A DNA stretch of 64,000 bases from Bog-756 sp963745955 (GTDB lineage Bacteria; Actinomycetota; Acidimicrobiia; Acidimicrobiales; RAAP-2): positions 186,001 through 250,000 of the forward strand of contig CAVUZI010000008.1 in NCBI GenBank assembly GCA_963745955.1, given 5' to 3'. This document shows, piece after piece, positions 17,053 to 25,699 of this stretch. Below the pieces are notes generated by a model. That model had not been told where the DNA came from. It made no database searches and saw only the letters and a program-made list of their open reading frames with translations. Position 1 is the first letter of the stretch; every line of letters starts with the position of its first letter. A program made the translations under genes and the position numbers.

Positions 17053-17741
17053 TGCTTGCCACCTCCTCGACGACCCTGTGGTACGCCACTCGGGCCACCG
17101 GCATCGTCTCGCTGGTCCTGTTGACCCTGGCCCTCGTCTTCGGAATCCTGACTGCGGGGCGGGCGAAATCCCGATCGTGGCCTGCCTTCGCCCAGGCGGA
17201 TCTCCACAAGCGGGTCTCGATCCTGGCCATGGTGTTCCTCTCGATCCATGTCCTGACCGCCGTGCTCGACACCTATGTCCACCTCGGCTGGGCTTCGATC
17301 GTGGTGCCGTTCTCGTCCTCCTACGAGCCCCTGTGGACCGGGCTCGGGGCGGTGGCGCTCGACCTCATGCTCGCCGTCGCCGTGTCGAGCGCACTGCGCC
17401 AGCGCATCAGTGCCCGGACCTGGCGGGGCATCCACTGGCTGGCCTATGGCAGCTGGCCTCTGGCCATGGCCCACGCGCTCGGAGAAGGCACCGACGGCTT
17501 CAAGCTGTGGATGGACGTCCTGGCCGGGCTGTGCACCGTCGCCGTCGGGGCCGCGCTCGGGTGGCGCATCGTCGAACACCGGACGAGCAGCGAACGGGCG
17601 CGCCGGGTCGGGGCCGGCACCCGGGCGGTGCCCGACCGGCCCGCGGCACCCCCGGCTCCACCGGGGTGGGCGGCGGGCGGCTCCCGGTCCGGACGACGCC
17701 AGCCCAGCGCCACCGACCTCTTGACCAAGGATCGGCCATGA
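17052..17741 (+). CDS. Ferric-reductase-like transmembrane heme protein
   Basis: A 229-residue integral membrane protein with about five to six helices of the ferric reductase-like domain. Conserved-looking heme-ligand candidates are His in ADLHKRVSIL, SIHVLTAVLD, GIHWLAYGSW and MAHALGEGTD, placed in helices as expected for a bis-heme b core. It would carry electrons across the membrane. ATG at 17052 sits directly at the end of the ApbE gene. The stop TGA at 17739-17741 overlaps the NuoF-like ATG (ATGA), so the genes are translationally coupled. A soluble Arg/Pro-rich tail follows the last helix. The cytoplasmic electron donor is probably the NuoF-like protein plus the ferredoxin. Confidence 0.82.
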   Translation: MLATSSTTLWYATRATGIVSLVLLTLALVFGILTAGRAKSRSWPAFAQADLHKRVSILAMVFLSIHVLTAVLDTYVHLGWASIVVPFSSSYEPLWTGLGAVALDLMLAVAVSSALRQRISARTWRGIHWLAYGSWPLAMAHALGEGTDGFKLWMDVLAGLCTVAVGAALGWRIVEHRTSSERARRVGAGTRAVPDRPAAPPAPPGWAAGGSRSGRRQPSATDLLTKDRP

Positions 17742-19040
17742 ACGCCACGACCCTCGATTCCGGTCAGCGGCTCCTGGCGTCGGGAGCACGACCCGGGTCG
17801 GCTGCGGACCTGACCGCTCATCTGGCCGTCCATGGCGTCTTGCACATCCCGGTCGGTGACGAACCGGACTGGAGGGCGGCCACCCTGGCCGCCATCGACG
17901 AGTCGGGGTTGCTCGGACGGGGTGGCGCCGGCTTTCCTTCCTCCGTGAAATGGCGCGCCGTGGCGCGCGGCGCCCGCTCGCCGATGGTGGTGGTCAACGC
18001 CATGGAGGGCGAACCGGCCAGCGCCAAGGACAGGGTGCTGCTCACCGACGCGCCCCACCTGGTGCTCGACGGTGCGGAGGTTGCCGCCGCGGTCGTCGGC
18101 GCCTCGGAGATCGTCGTCTGCGTGCCCGACCACGCCGGGTCGGCGGCCGCCTCGATCGAAGCCGCCATCGCCCAGCGGCGGAGCGCCGGCCCGCGCCGTG
18201 CCCGCGTCTCCGTGCAGCGACCTCCTGGCCGCTACGTCGCCGGAGAGGAGTCGGCTCTGGTCGGCTGGCTCGACAAGCGTCGTGCCCTTCCCGTCTTCCG
18301 CATCGACAAGTCGGTCCCCCTGAGCGTGGGGCGTCGTCCGGTGCTGGTGCACAACGCCGAGACGCTGGCCCAGGTAGCCCTCATCGCCCGCCACGGCCCC
18401 GAGTGGTTCCGCCGGCTGGGAAGGCCGGATGCTCCCGGGTCGACGCTGGTCACCGTCAGCGGAGCGGTGGTGGTTCCGGGCGTGGTCGAGGTGGAGCTGG
18501 GCACACCGGTGGCCGACATCGTGAGCCGGGCCGGCGTGGATGTCGAGCTGTCCGCCGTCCTGGTGGGAGGGTACGGAGGGGCGTGGCTGGACGCTTCACG
18601 ATTGTCCACGCCCTACGCGCCCGGCCCCGCTGGCCGCCGTGGGGGCCACCCTCGGCGTCGGCGTCGTCATCGCCCTGCCGTCGACATCGTGCGGAATCGC
18701 CGAGACGGCACGGATGGCGCGCTACATGGCCGGTGAGAGCGCCGGACAGTGCGGCCCCTGCGTCTTCGGTCTGCCCGCACTGGCCGACGACCTCGAGCTC
18801 CTGTGGGCCGGTCGGTGTGACGAACGGGTGCTCGAGCGGATCGAGCACCGGGCGCGCCAGGTCGACGGCAGAGGGGCATGCCGCCATCCCGACGGCGTGG
18901 TGCGGTTGGTGCGGAGCGCCATGCGCGTGTTCGCGGCCGATGCCCACGATCATGCTCGTGGGCATCCATGCCCCGGGTCCATGGCCGCGTCGGTTCTCAC
19001 CGCGCCGGTCCGTGCTCCGGCCGGCCGGAGGGCGTCGTGA
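17738..19040 (+). CDS. NuoF/RnfC-like NADH-binding flavoprotein, one frameshift
   Basis: A soluble NADH:acceptor subunit like Complex I NuoF. Features in order are the FMN/NADH motif LLGRGGAGFPSSVKW near residue 50, VVNAMEGEPAS, GRYVAGEESALVGWL, HNAETLAQVALI, an SLBB-like segment, and the iron-sulfur region ESAGQCGPCVFG with another Cys about 45 residues on (GACRHPDG). In NuoF this site reads SCGxCxPC; here the first Cys is Ala, so a complete 4Fe-4S cluster is doubtful. A base change near 18625 separates STPYAPGP from LAAVGATLGVG. ATG at 17738 overlaps the upstream stop (ATGA) and its own TGA overlaps the ferredoxin GTG. Likely role: passing NADH electrons to the ferredoxin and membrane heme protein. 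Confidence 0.8.
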
Positions 19041-19267
19041 CAGCCCGCCGCCGGGTCGGGCTCCGTCTGCGGGTGGATCCGGTGGCCTGTGACGCCTACG
19101 GCTTCTGCGCCGAATTGCTCCCGGAGCGGATCACCCTCGACGAGTGGGGCTACCCCATGGTCGACGGGACGCCGGTCGACGCCGAGCTGGTCGGCCTGGC
19201 TACCCGGGCCGCCGCCGAATGCCCGCGACGGGCCCTGCTCCTCGAAGAGGTGACGGTGGCCCGGTAG
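19037..19267 (+). CDS. Small ferredoxin, probably [3Fe-4S]
   Basis: A 76-residue ferredoxin. The cysteines are arranged as CDAYGFC (C-x5-C) near residues 20-26, then ECPRRAL near 61-66, giving three cluster Cys residues. This is the pattern of actinobacterial [3Fe-4S] or labile [4Fe-4S] ferredoxins that partner P450s and small oxidoreductases. GTG at 19037 overlaps the preceding TGA (GTGA). It is the last gene of the operon; the TAP-like hydrolase gene on the other strand ends 25 bp beyond it. It most likely shuttles electrons between the NuoF-like subunit and the ferric-reductase-like membrane protein. Confidence 0.85.
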   Translation: MTARRRVGLRLRVDPVACDAYGFCAELLPERITLDEWGYPMVDGTPVDAELVGLATRAAAECPRRALLLEEVTVAR

Positions 19268-19292
19268 CGATGGCAACAGCCAGGACAGCCGG

Positions 19293-20827
19293 TCAGTCGC
19301 AGACGGTGCCGGAACGGGGGAGACCGCCGCCGGAGAGGTAGGTGGTGACCAACGCCCGCATGCACGGGTCGGTCGAACCGCTGAGCAACCAGGTATGGCC
19401 CCACCCTTGCCACGTCACCATGCCGGCGGTCGGGGAAGATGGCGGCCAGGTGCTCGGCCCCGATGATCGGGGTGTTGGGATCGCCGGTGTTGCCGATGAC
19501 CATGATCGGCGGCGTCCCCTTCGGGTGGAGATCCGTCACCGGCTGTGTGGCCGACGGCCACGAGACGCAACCACCCATCGTGTAGGTCACCGCGTACGCC
19601 CCGATCAGGGGATAGCGGGCGTCGAGGGTCCGGGCCAGGTCGCCGGCGGCGATGGGCCCGGGATGGTCGGCGGCGTCGTTGCAGGTGATGGCCCACAGCG
19701 GATCGACCAGCGGGGCTCCGTCGATATCGGTGTCGAAGACGAGCGACAGCGTCCGCAGTGGCGCCCCGTCGCCGTGCTGGGCGGCGAGCAGGGCGGAGTA
19801 GTACGAGTGCGGGCTCTGGACCACGCTGAGCTCGAACAGGGTGGCCGTGTCCAGGTCCCCGACGGTCACCGGATAGGTGTCGCCGTGTCCGGGCGCCGGC
19901 AGCGGATGGTCGGTCAGGGAGGCGGCCAGCCCGGTGAAGAAGGCCTTCGGATCGCTCCCGAGCGGGCACGGGGCCTGCTGCAGGCAGGTGGCGAACAGAT
20001 GGAGGAGGGACTGCTCTTCCGCCGGCGCCGCCTCCTCGGCCTGCCGGGTGAGCGAGGCGTTCACGTCCACCGCCCCGTCGAGGACCATGGTGGCCACCCG
20101 GTGGGGGAAGAGGTCGGCGTAGACCGCTCCGAGGACCGTCCCGTAGGAGAGGCCGTAGTAGCTGATCTTCGACACGCCCAGGGCCTGGCGGATCCGGTCC
20201 ATGTCCCGCGCCGTGTTGACCGTGTCGATGAACGGCTCGGTGGCGGCCGCCCGGGCCTGGCAGGCCCGGGCCATGGCGGTGAAGAACGGTGCTCCGGGCA
20301 ACGGCTGACCGGACGACGAAGGGACGACGCCCACACTGACGGCGCCCGAGGGTGAGGTGCCGCACCGGAGGGGATCGCTGGCCCCGGTCCCCCTCGGATC
20401 GAAGGACACGATGTCGAAGTGCTGCCTGATGGCCGGGGGCAGGTCGACCAGGGCCACGGGAAGGATCTGGTTCCCGCTCTCGCCCGGCCCGCCCGGGTTG
20501 AACACCAGCACGCCGGTCGGGTGGGAGGCGTCGAGGGCCGGGGCGCGGGTCACGGCCACCGGGATGGAGGCGCCTCGGGGGTGGTCGTAGTCGAGCGGGA
20601 CCGAGACGGTGCCGCACTGGACGGTCGGCTCCGTCGGGCAGGTCGACCACACGATGGGTGCGGGCGGGGGCAGGGCCGGCAGCGCCGAGTTGGTGGGGAT
20701 CGACGTAGCGGGGGCGGCCGCTGCCGGCCGGGCCGGTCGGGGAGCTGGAACAACTGGCACAGACCGTGACCAACAGGCCGACGCCCAACCAGGAAGCCAG
20801 TCGACGGTGTCGGCCACGCGGTGTCAT
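19293..20827 (-). CDS. Exported TAP-like alpha/beta hydrolase (peptidase family), two frameshifts
   Basis: A secreted tripeptidyl-aminopeptidase-type alpha/beta hydrolase. The core shows the oxyanion loop FNPGGPGESG, FDPRGTGAS, nucleophile GLSYGT, acid in NTGDPNTPI and catalytic His in GWGHTWLL. The C-terminal TAP-like domain ends LPRSGTVCD. Two base changes break it: near 20740, where the signal region (RRLASWLGVGLLVTVCASCSS) meets the mature part, and near 19438, where IFPDRR meets MVTWQGWGH. ATG at 20827 is chosen because TACGTT lies 8 nt upstream and a hydrophobic signal follows; the terminal CASC suggests a possible but imperfect lipobox. The joined length near 510 residues is normal. 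It probably cleaves short peptides or esters outside the cell. Confidence 0.8.
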
Positions 20828-20835
20828 CGGGCGCG

Positions 20836-20841
20836 AACGTA
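20836..20841 (-). promoter_or_regulatory. -10 box of a leaderless promoter before the TAP-like hydrolase
   Basis: TACGTT lies 8 nt before the ATG at 20827. The 12-mer GCTACGTTCGCG also precedes the start at 59037 at almost the same distance, which supports a shared promoter type. Confidence 0.45.
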
Positions 20842-20922
20842 GCAGCGGGCTCTCGGCCACAGGTGGCGTCTTCCCTGGGCCTGGCCCCGACGTCCGGGAA
20901 TGATTGCCGGGGCGGGCGGGTT

Positions 20923-21762
20923 GTGTTGCCTGTGCAGGTGGTGTCCCTCCATTCGCGGATCAGGTCGCCCCGTTCGGCCGACCACAGCTCGGCGACCGTC
21001 GTGGCGGCCAAGGCGGCGGCCGTGGCCGGGGCGGTGGCCTACAACTGGTGGGTGGTGGTGCCCTTCGTGCCCGGTCTGATGCCGTCGGTGAACGGGTTCT
21101 TCTCCGATCTCGAGGTGGCCGGCCGGCCGCACGCGGCGCAGATGTCGGACGCGGACATGGCCGCCGGGGTGTTGATGCTGGCGGCCCTGCTCCTCCGGGG
21201 TCCGGTCGCCCGCCACGGCGTCCGCAGGGAGTGGAAGTGGATGGTGGCCTTCGCGGTGGCCGGAGCGATAGGAGGCCGGTTCCCGTACGCCTGTTCCGAA
21301 GGGCTCAGTGCCACCTGTCGGTCCCTCGAGTGGCACCTGCAGCTGCCGCCGCACCACTACATCCACGTCGTGGCCGGAATCGCGGAGTTCGGCACCCTGA
21401 CCACCGCCGCGGTGATCGCCATGCTTCGCACACGGAATGACGGGACCCGGATGTCCCACGTCTATGCGGGGATCGTCAAGGTGCTGGCCGTCAGTTACCC
21501 GGTCCTCGGAGTGGTCTATCTCACCGACCGGTTGGGGACGTTCGTCGAGCCCATCTTCTTCATTTCCTTCTCGGCCATGCTGCTGGCCGAGGTCTTCGAA
21601 CCAGCAGGTAGGGGAGCTGCCCCCATGAGCTGGTCGGCGCGGGTTTTGGCGCGAGCCGACGGTGTGGAGGGGTTGGCGCAGGGCCCACCGGCCGAGGGCA
21701 GGCCACCGGCCCGTGGGACCGGGGGCGACCTCGACGGAGCACGAATGTCGTCCGAGCGCTAG
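20923..21762 (+). CDS. DUF998-like integral membrane protein
   Basis: A membrane protein of about 279 residues with some six hydrophobic helices. The first-loop segment NWWVVVPFVPGLMPSVNGFFSD and the following PHAAQMSDADM resemble DUF998 family proteins, whose function is unknown. The C-terminal 60 residues are a soluble Gly/Ala/Arg-rich tail. Several in-frame GTGs (20923, 20932, 20938, 20941) are possible starts and no strong ribosome site decides; 20923 is used. It is divergent from the TAP-like hydrolase, with about 95 bp between, and unrelated to the cold-shock gene downstream. Confidence 0.65.
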   Translation: MLPVQVVSLHSRIRSPRSADHSSATVVAAKAAAVAGAVAYNWWVVVPFVPGLMPSVNGFFSDLEVAGRPHAAQMSDADMAAGVLMLAALLLRGPVARHGVRREWKWMVAFAVAGAIGGRFPYACSEGLSATCRSLEWHLQLPPHHYIHVVAGIAEFGTLTTAAVIAMLRTRNDGTRMSHVYAGIVKVLAVSYPVLGVVYLTDRLGTFVEPIFFISFSAMLLAEVFEPAGRGAAPMSWSARVLARADGVEGLAQGPPAEGRPPARGTGGDLDGARMSSER

Positions 21763-21951
21763 AGCTGCGGGGAAGGCCATCCGGTCGTGGATCGGGCCAG
21801 AACGGGCTCGAAGAACCGGGATTTGCAGCGCAGCCCCGCCTTTTGCGCCTAGGGTGAAGGGGTCATCGACCCAATCACGCGGGCCGATGGATGTAGGGCT
21901 TCACAAATGGATCCCCGCGTTACCGTGCGTGAATTTCAAGGAGTGACAGTT

Positions 21952-22155
21952 ATGGGTGTAGGTGCAGTTAAGTGGTTCAACGCCGAAAAGGGCTTTGGTT
22001 TCATTACGCCTGACGGCGGCGGGGATGACCTCTTCGTTCACCAGTCCGAGATCCAGATGGAGGGCTTCCGCGACCTCGCAGAAGGCCAGCGTGTGGAATT
22101 CGAGACCAAGCAGGGCCAAAAGGGCCTGCAGGCGAGCCAGGTCCGCAAGATCTGA
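21952..22155 (+). CDS. cspA: Cold-shock domain protein, CspA family
   Basis: A 67-residue single cold-shock domain, an OB fold that binds single-stranded RNA or DNA and acts as an RNA chaperone. RNP1 (KGFGFI, residues about 13-18) and RNP2 (DLFVHQ, about 27-32) are intact, and the start GAVKWFNAEKG is typical. ATG at 21952 follows AAGGAG 8 nt upstream; an in-frame upstream extension lacks family similarity. A leader of roughly 100 nt precedes it, as is common for cold-shock genes. Two hairpins follow the stop and separate it from the convergent Rpf-like gene. Confidence 0.95.
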   Translation: MGVGAVKWFNAEKGFGFITPDGGGDDLFVHQSEIQMEGFRDLAEGQRVEFETKQGQKGLQASQVRKI

Positions 22156-22173
22156 CTCAGTCTCTCCGGGTGC

Positions 22174-22213
22174 CGACCCGGCGGCCGGTCTACCGACCGT
22201 AGCCGCCGGGTCG
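22174..22213 (+). terminator. GC-rich hairpin after the cold-shock gene
   Basis: A perfect 12-bp inverted repeat (CGACCCGGCGGC at 22174-22185, complement at 22202-22213) encloses a 16-nt loop that can itself pair as CGGT/ACCG. No U tract follows, but such hairpins often end transcripts in high-GC actinobacteria. Confidence 0.55.
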
Positions 22214-22223
22214 ACATCCCCAA

Positions 22224-22260
22224 GATGCCGGCAACCACTCGAGGCAGTGGTGCCGGCATC
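22224..22260. terminator. Second hairpin between convergent cspA and Rpf-like genes
   Basis: The arms GATGCCGGCA and TGCCGGCATC pair over 10 bp and continue as CCACT/AGTGG with one bulged base, around a 6-nt loop. Its near symmetry and position suggest a bidirectional terminator. Confidence 0.5.
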
Positions 22261-22293
22261 GTGGCGAAATCTCTCGGGGCTCCCTCCCCGGCC

Positions 22294-22881
22294 TTACCAT
22301 CCACGGCATCCGCCCTGATCCGGCGGAGTGGGCTGGATGCGTTCGGCCACCATGATCTGTTGGTCCTCGGAGGCCTCGGCACCTTCGGGTGCGAATTCGA
22401 GCCCACCGTAGGCATCCCAGTTGGCTCGGGTGATACCGAGCCCACCGCTGAACGAGGATCCGTCGGAGCTCCAGTCGCCCCCTTCTTCGCACATGGCCAC
22501 CTGCTCCCAGGCCGCCCGCTGGTCGGGAGTCACGGTGTCGATCGGACCAACCGGCTCGGGCGTCGGCGGTGCCGAAGCCCGAGCCAGCGCGGCGAGGGCG
22601 ATGGTGTTCGGCGTGGTCGTGCCCGCGGTGGTGACGATGCGCCTGACCAGCGGCGCGGAGGTGATGAACGGCAGGGCGGCTTCTCCCTTCGTCGGAAGGT
22701 GCGGCACGGTCCTGCGATGGACAACCGAATCGACCGGCGCCATGGGAACACCGCTCACGGTGGTCGGGCGGGATGAATTCGGAACAGCTCGGACAGGCTC
22801 TGCCAGGGCGGCCTGGGTACAGGTACTGACGGTAATGAGTGCGACCGGAACGATCGCCACGAGTGCAATGCGGGTCCGCAT
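22294..22881 (-). CDS. Secreted resuscitation-promoting-factor-like transglycosylase
   Basis: A 195-residue exported protein. A signal peptide (RIALVAIVPVALITV...ALA, residues about 4-27) precedes a Pro/Thr/Ala-rich linker and a C-terminal Rpf/transglycosylase domain at about 120-195. The domain reads WEQVAMCEEGGDW with the catalytic Glu, SGGLGI, NWDAYGG, and closes with CRGW. Rpf proteins cleave peptidoglycan glycan strands and promote regrowth from dormancy. ATG at 22881 follows GGGAGG. The gene has a promoter box about 360 bp upstream and therefore a long untranslated leader, a common arrangement for rpf genes, which are often under riboswitch control. Confidence 0.87.
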   Translation of the reverse strand: MRTRIALVAIVPVALITVSTCTQAALAEPVRAVPNSSRPTTVSGVPMAPVDSVVHRRTVPHLPTKGEAALPFITSAPLVRRIVTTAGTTTPNTIALAALARASAPPTPEPVGPIDTVTPDQRAAWEQVAMCEEGGDWSSDGSSFSGGLGITRANWDAYGGLEFAPEGAEASEDQQIMVAERIQPTPPDQGGCRGW

Positions 22882-23235
22882 GGCACCTCCCTTCGTAGGG
22901 CGCGAAAAGGCGCCTTCCTCTGCTTGGTGTTGGCGGGCTCCGGCCTTTGCATTCGTTCCCCGGACGGCGAGCGGGAAGGCTTCGTCCGTCCTGGCGTCAC
23001 GCCACAGGGTGTGCGGCCGGTTTGGTTATGCCCAGGATTGCGTCGTGGTGACACCACACTTTTCGTCGTCAGTCAATGGTCAGGTTCGGATGTGCCGGTG
23101 GCCCCTGTGCCACGAGGGCGCGCCGAGCCAAGCGGTGAGCTTGGTGCACGCTGCGGTGCTACCCGTAGCCGGTGGTATCCGGTTCCCGGTAGGACGCCCC
23201 GATCTCTGTTGGAGTCAGCTCGGCGTCGATGCCCT
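22882..23235 (-). promoter_or_regulatory. Long structured 5' leader of the Rpf-like gene, riboswitch candidate
   Basis: About 354 nt lie between the likely transcription start near 23235 and the ATG at 22881. The leader has many potential stems, for example GCCAAGCGGTGAGCTTGG around 23130 and a GGCGCGAAAAGGCGCC hairpin near 22898-22913, close to the start codon. By position it could be a cyclic-di-AMP (ydaO) riboswitch, which often precedes rpf genes, but I could not match the conserved core motifs. The class is therefore unassigned. Confidence 0.4.
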
Positions 23236-23241
23236 TTGTTC

Positions 23242-23247
23242 ACTATA
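23242..23247 (-). promoter_or_regulatory. -10 box upstream of the Rpf leader
   Basis: TATAGT on the minus strand is the best -10 match in this AT-richer stretch and places the start near 23235. No clear -35 is seen. Confidence 0.45.
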
Positions 23248-23429
23248 GCCGAAGCTCCACATTAATCTTGTGCAGCAACTAGAAAAACAGCTCTCACCTG
23301 GGCATAAGGGCGATAAAATAGGCAATATCCACAGAATCTACAGGGGCTCTTACCGCAATTTTAGGGAGAATCTCTTTAGGAGTTATCTACCATCTTGTTG
23401 ATTGATAAGTCGCCGCCACGTTATGGCTC

Positions 23430-23803
23430 GTTGGAAGGCCCGCCCGCGGGACGCGGTGGCTCGGTTGGTCGACGCCGGCGCGAGTGGGGGTCGCGGGACA
23501 GGCGCGACACCGCCGGCGTGCGTGACCGGCGGTCTGTTCACAGGAGGCCGGAATTGCCGAAGGGAGAGGCGGGACCGGAGCCCCACCCCTCCCTTCTCCC
23601 CCTGGCAGTGTGCTCTGCCCTGGGTCACCAACCCGGTTCTGTGACCGGTCGAACCCGACCCGAAGGGTCTCTGGCGAAGCGGGATGGGGATCGAACCGTG
23701 CGTCAGCCTCCCCATCCGGTCTTTCGCTCGAGGTCGACACCAACGGGCACCTCGGCTGCGGAGCCCCCCACGCTCCTCTGTCCTGGGCCTTTGTGATCCA
23801 GTA
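23430..23803 (-). ncRNA. Palindrome-rich GC island, possible structured RNA of unknown class
   Basis: An island of about 370 nt sits within AT-richer DNA and has no credible reading frame. It is packed with inverted repeats, including GGATGGGGA/TCCCCATCC at 23682-23717, a GGGAGAGGCGGGACC/GGGGTGGGG-type arm pair near 23560-23600, and CCGCCGG/CCGGCGG near 23510-23540. On the minus strand a TATAGG box at 23810-23815 would start a transcript near 23803, whose beginning (ACAAAGGCCC) resembles that of the Rpf leader (ACAAAGGGC). I compared it with RNase P, tmRNA, SRP, 6S, tRNA, cobalamin, glycine and cyclic-dinucleotide motifs and found no clear match. Both strand and class are uncertain. Confidence 0.3.
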
Positions 23804-24526
23804 TCCGAGCCTATAGAAATTGCGCGATCTCCGTCATCGCCAAATCTGACGAGATTCGATGACGACGAGGGGGCATCGCCTCCGTTGGCCATCCACCGTG
23901 TCGCTGAATGCAGCGCCACAAAGTCTCAAATGGTCAACCATGTAGGAGAGAGAGATAATGTAGGAAATGGGCACACTACCGGGTGCTTGCCCCTCGACTT
24001 GCCGGTCGGCGACCAACCGCTTTCAGGAACAGGACACCTGACTTCTACCAAGCCCGTCACCTCCGGAAGTCTTGCGCCAGAGCCCATCTGGAATATGGCG
24101 AGGAGCGACAGATTCACGGTCAGGGATGGGCTGGACGCGCTCTGTGAGGGTCCTCGAGGTCCGTGTTCGTCTCCCTTGAAATAGGAGGCACAGACCGATA
24201 TTGTTCGAGCAAGACGATAACGCGCCGCTCGTGGCGTGTTCACTTGCGGTTTGGGGGAGGGGCAAGGAGCTTTGGCGACGGGGGACGAGGCATTCAAAGG
24301 TTGAACGGAACGTCCTCTGGGCGTTGATCCAAGTGAGAACCTTGTCCTGGTTGCGCTAATCGTTGACTCATAATAATTGCCAAAAGAGAGGGTAGCTCAC
24401 TGGTATTATGGAGAAAATGCCGCGAAGGATTTAAGTCGATTGCGCTGTCTCGGTTGATCGAATTGGACTGATCAGGGGACAACCGGTCGCTCATCTCCGG
24501 CTTGATCGCGAAGGAAGTGGATTCGA
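23804..24526. other. Long AT-richer intergenic region before the glycan cluster
   Basis: About 720 bases with no convincing gene on either strand. Base composition changes here from the GC-rich block upstream to the mixed glycan region downstream. Short open frames are present but have no ribosome sites or family motifs. The region probably holds the promoter for the plus-strand glycosyltransferases. Confidence 0.35.
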
Positions 24527-25699
24527 GTGATCGGGCTGTCGCGGAGGAATGGGTGCTTGGCTGATGAGCGTCAGGCGTGCGCCACGGGGAACGGGCAAGC
24601 GGCATTCTTGAAAAGGGGACGGGCGGTGTTGGAGAGCAGACTCGATGGCGGCGAAAATGTGCTCCACGATCTGAATGTGACGGAGGGTGTCGGGGAGGAC
24701 GGCTTGGAGGCTCTGGCTGCTTCCACATGGTCGGAACCAGCAGAAGAACTGCACGTGTCCGGCCTCAAGGCCGACAGTCCGCGTATCGCCGTCCTGTTGC
24801 CATGCCACAACGAGGCGACAACGGTCGCCAAGGTCGTCACCGATTTTCAGTTGGCGCTCCCAACGGCGACCATCTATGTCTATGACAATGCATCGACGGA
24901 CGGCACGGGCGCAATTGCTCGTTCGGTCGGGGCAGTCGTTCGAGCCGTGCCCACCAGGGGCAAGGGCAACGTCATTCGAAGAATGTTTTCGGAGATCGAC
25001 GCCGATGTGTACGTGCTCACCGACGGGGATGACACCTACGATGCGAAAGCATCTCCCTATCTTGTCGAGCGACTCGTGGATCGGGGCCTCGATATGGTGG
25101 TCGGGGCTCGGGTGACGAGCGTGGATACCAAAGTCCGATTGGGGCACCGGCTGGGCAACCGAGTTCTGACCCGGTCGGTCCATTGGCTCTTCGGGGACGG
25201 TAGCGTCGATATGTTGTCCGGCTACCGCGTCCTCTCACGGAGGTACGTCAGGTCATTTCCCGCACTCTCGTGTGGATTCGAGACGGAAACCGAGATGACC
25301 ATACACGCGGTGGAGATGCAACTTCCCTTTGAGGAGGTGGCGACCGAGTACCGCCAACGCACGCATGACTCGGTCAGCAAGCTGCGCACTGTTCGAGATG
25401 GCCTCCGAATCACACGGTTCATTCTTCTGATGTGGAAAGATCACCGGCCGATGAAGTTCTTCGGGCTCATCGCCTGTCTGGCTGCCATTGCCGCCGTGGC
25501 TTTCGCCTGGAGCGGACACGGTGATCTCCATGCTTGGACGCCAGCCACATTCGCCGTGGCGGGATGTGCCGCCCTGGCTGGTATCGCTCTTCTCGCCGGT
25601 CTCGTGCTCGATTCTGTCGGCCGCCGCCAGAGGGAAGTGAAGCGGATGCTGCTGTCGCCGGGGGTCACGGCAGCGGATTTCCCAAGAAATTCGCATTGA
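24527..25699 (+). CDS. GT2 glycosyltransferase with C-terminal membrane helices
   Basis: A 390-residue GT-A fold family 2 enzyme. After a non-conserved 80-residue N-terminus come RIAVLLPCHNEATTVAKVV, YDNASTDGT, TDGDDTYDA (the metal-binding DxD-like site) and SGYRVLSRRYVRSFP. Two hydrophobic helices at about 310-375 suggest a DPM/GtrB-like enzyme that loads a sugar onto a polyprenyl phosphate carrier at the membrane. GTG at 24527 is preferred because AAGGAA lies 10 nt upstream; a later start near the GT core is possible. TGA at 25697-25699 overlaps a TTG start of the next gene, so the two are coupled. It opens the glycan cluster. Confidence 0.85.
   Translation: MIGLSRRNGCLADERQACATGNGQAAFLKRGRAVLESRLDGGENVLHDLNVTEGVGEDGLEALAASTWSEPAEELHVSGLKADSPRIAVLLPCHNEATTVAKVVTDFQLALPTATIYVYDNASTDGTGAIARSVGAVVRAVPTRGKGNVIRRMFSEIDADVYVLTDGDDTYDAKASPYLVERLVDRGLDMVVGARVTSVDTKVRLGHRLGNRVLTRSVHWLFGDGSVDMLSGYRVLSRRYVRSFPALSCGFETETEMTIHAVEMQLPFEEVATEYRQRTHDSVSKLRTVRDGLRITRFILLMWKDHRPMKFFGLIACLAAIAAVAFAWSGHGDLHAWTPATFAVAGCAALAGIALLAGLVLDSVGRRQREVKRMLLSPGVTAADFPRNSH

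Noticed and set aside
22882..23235. A confident cyclic-di-AMP riboswitch call for the Rpf leader
   Set aside because: Position fits, but the conserved GCCGAAUCC and GACAGCUAAC-type core could not be found, so only a candidate leader is reported.
23640..23740. A tRNA-like stretch with GGTTCGATCCCC on the minus strand
   Set aside because: The supposed T-arm does not pair, no acceptor stem or anticodon arm fits, and the bases are better explained by the 9-bp inverted repeat GGATGGGGA/TCCCCATCC.
23430..23803. RNase P RNA, based on ACAGACCGCC- and ACAGAACC-like segments
   Set aside because: The conserved P4 sequence and the GGTAAGAG-type core are missing and the spacing between the two segments is wrong.
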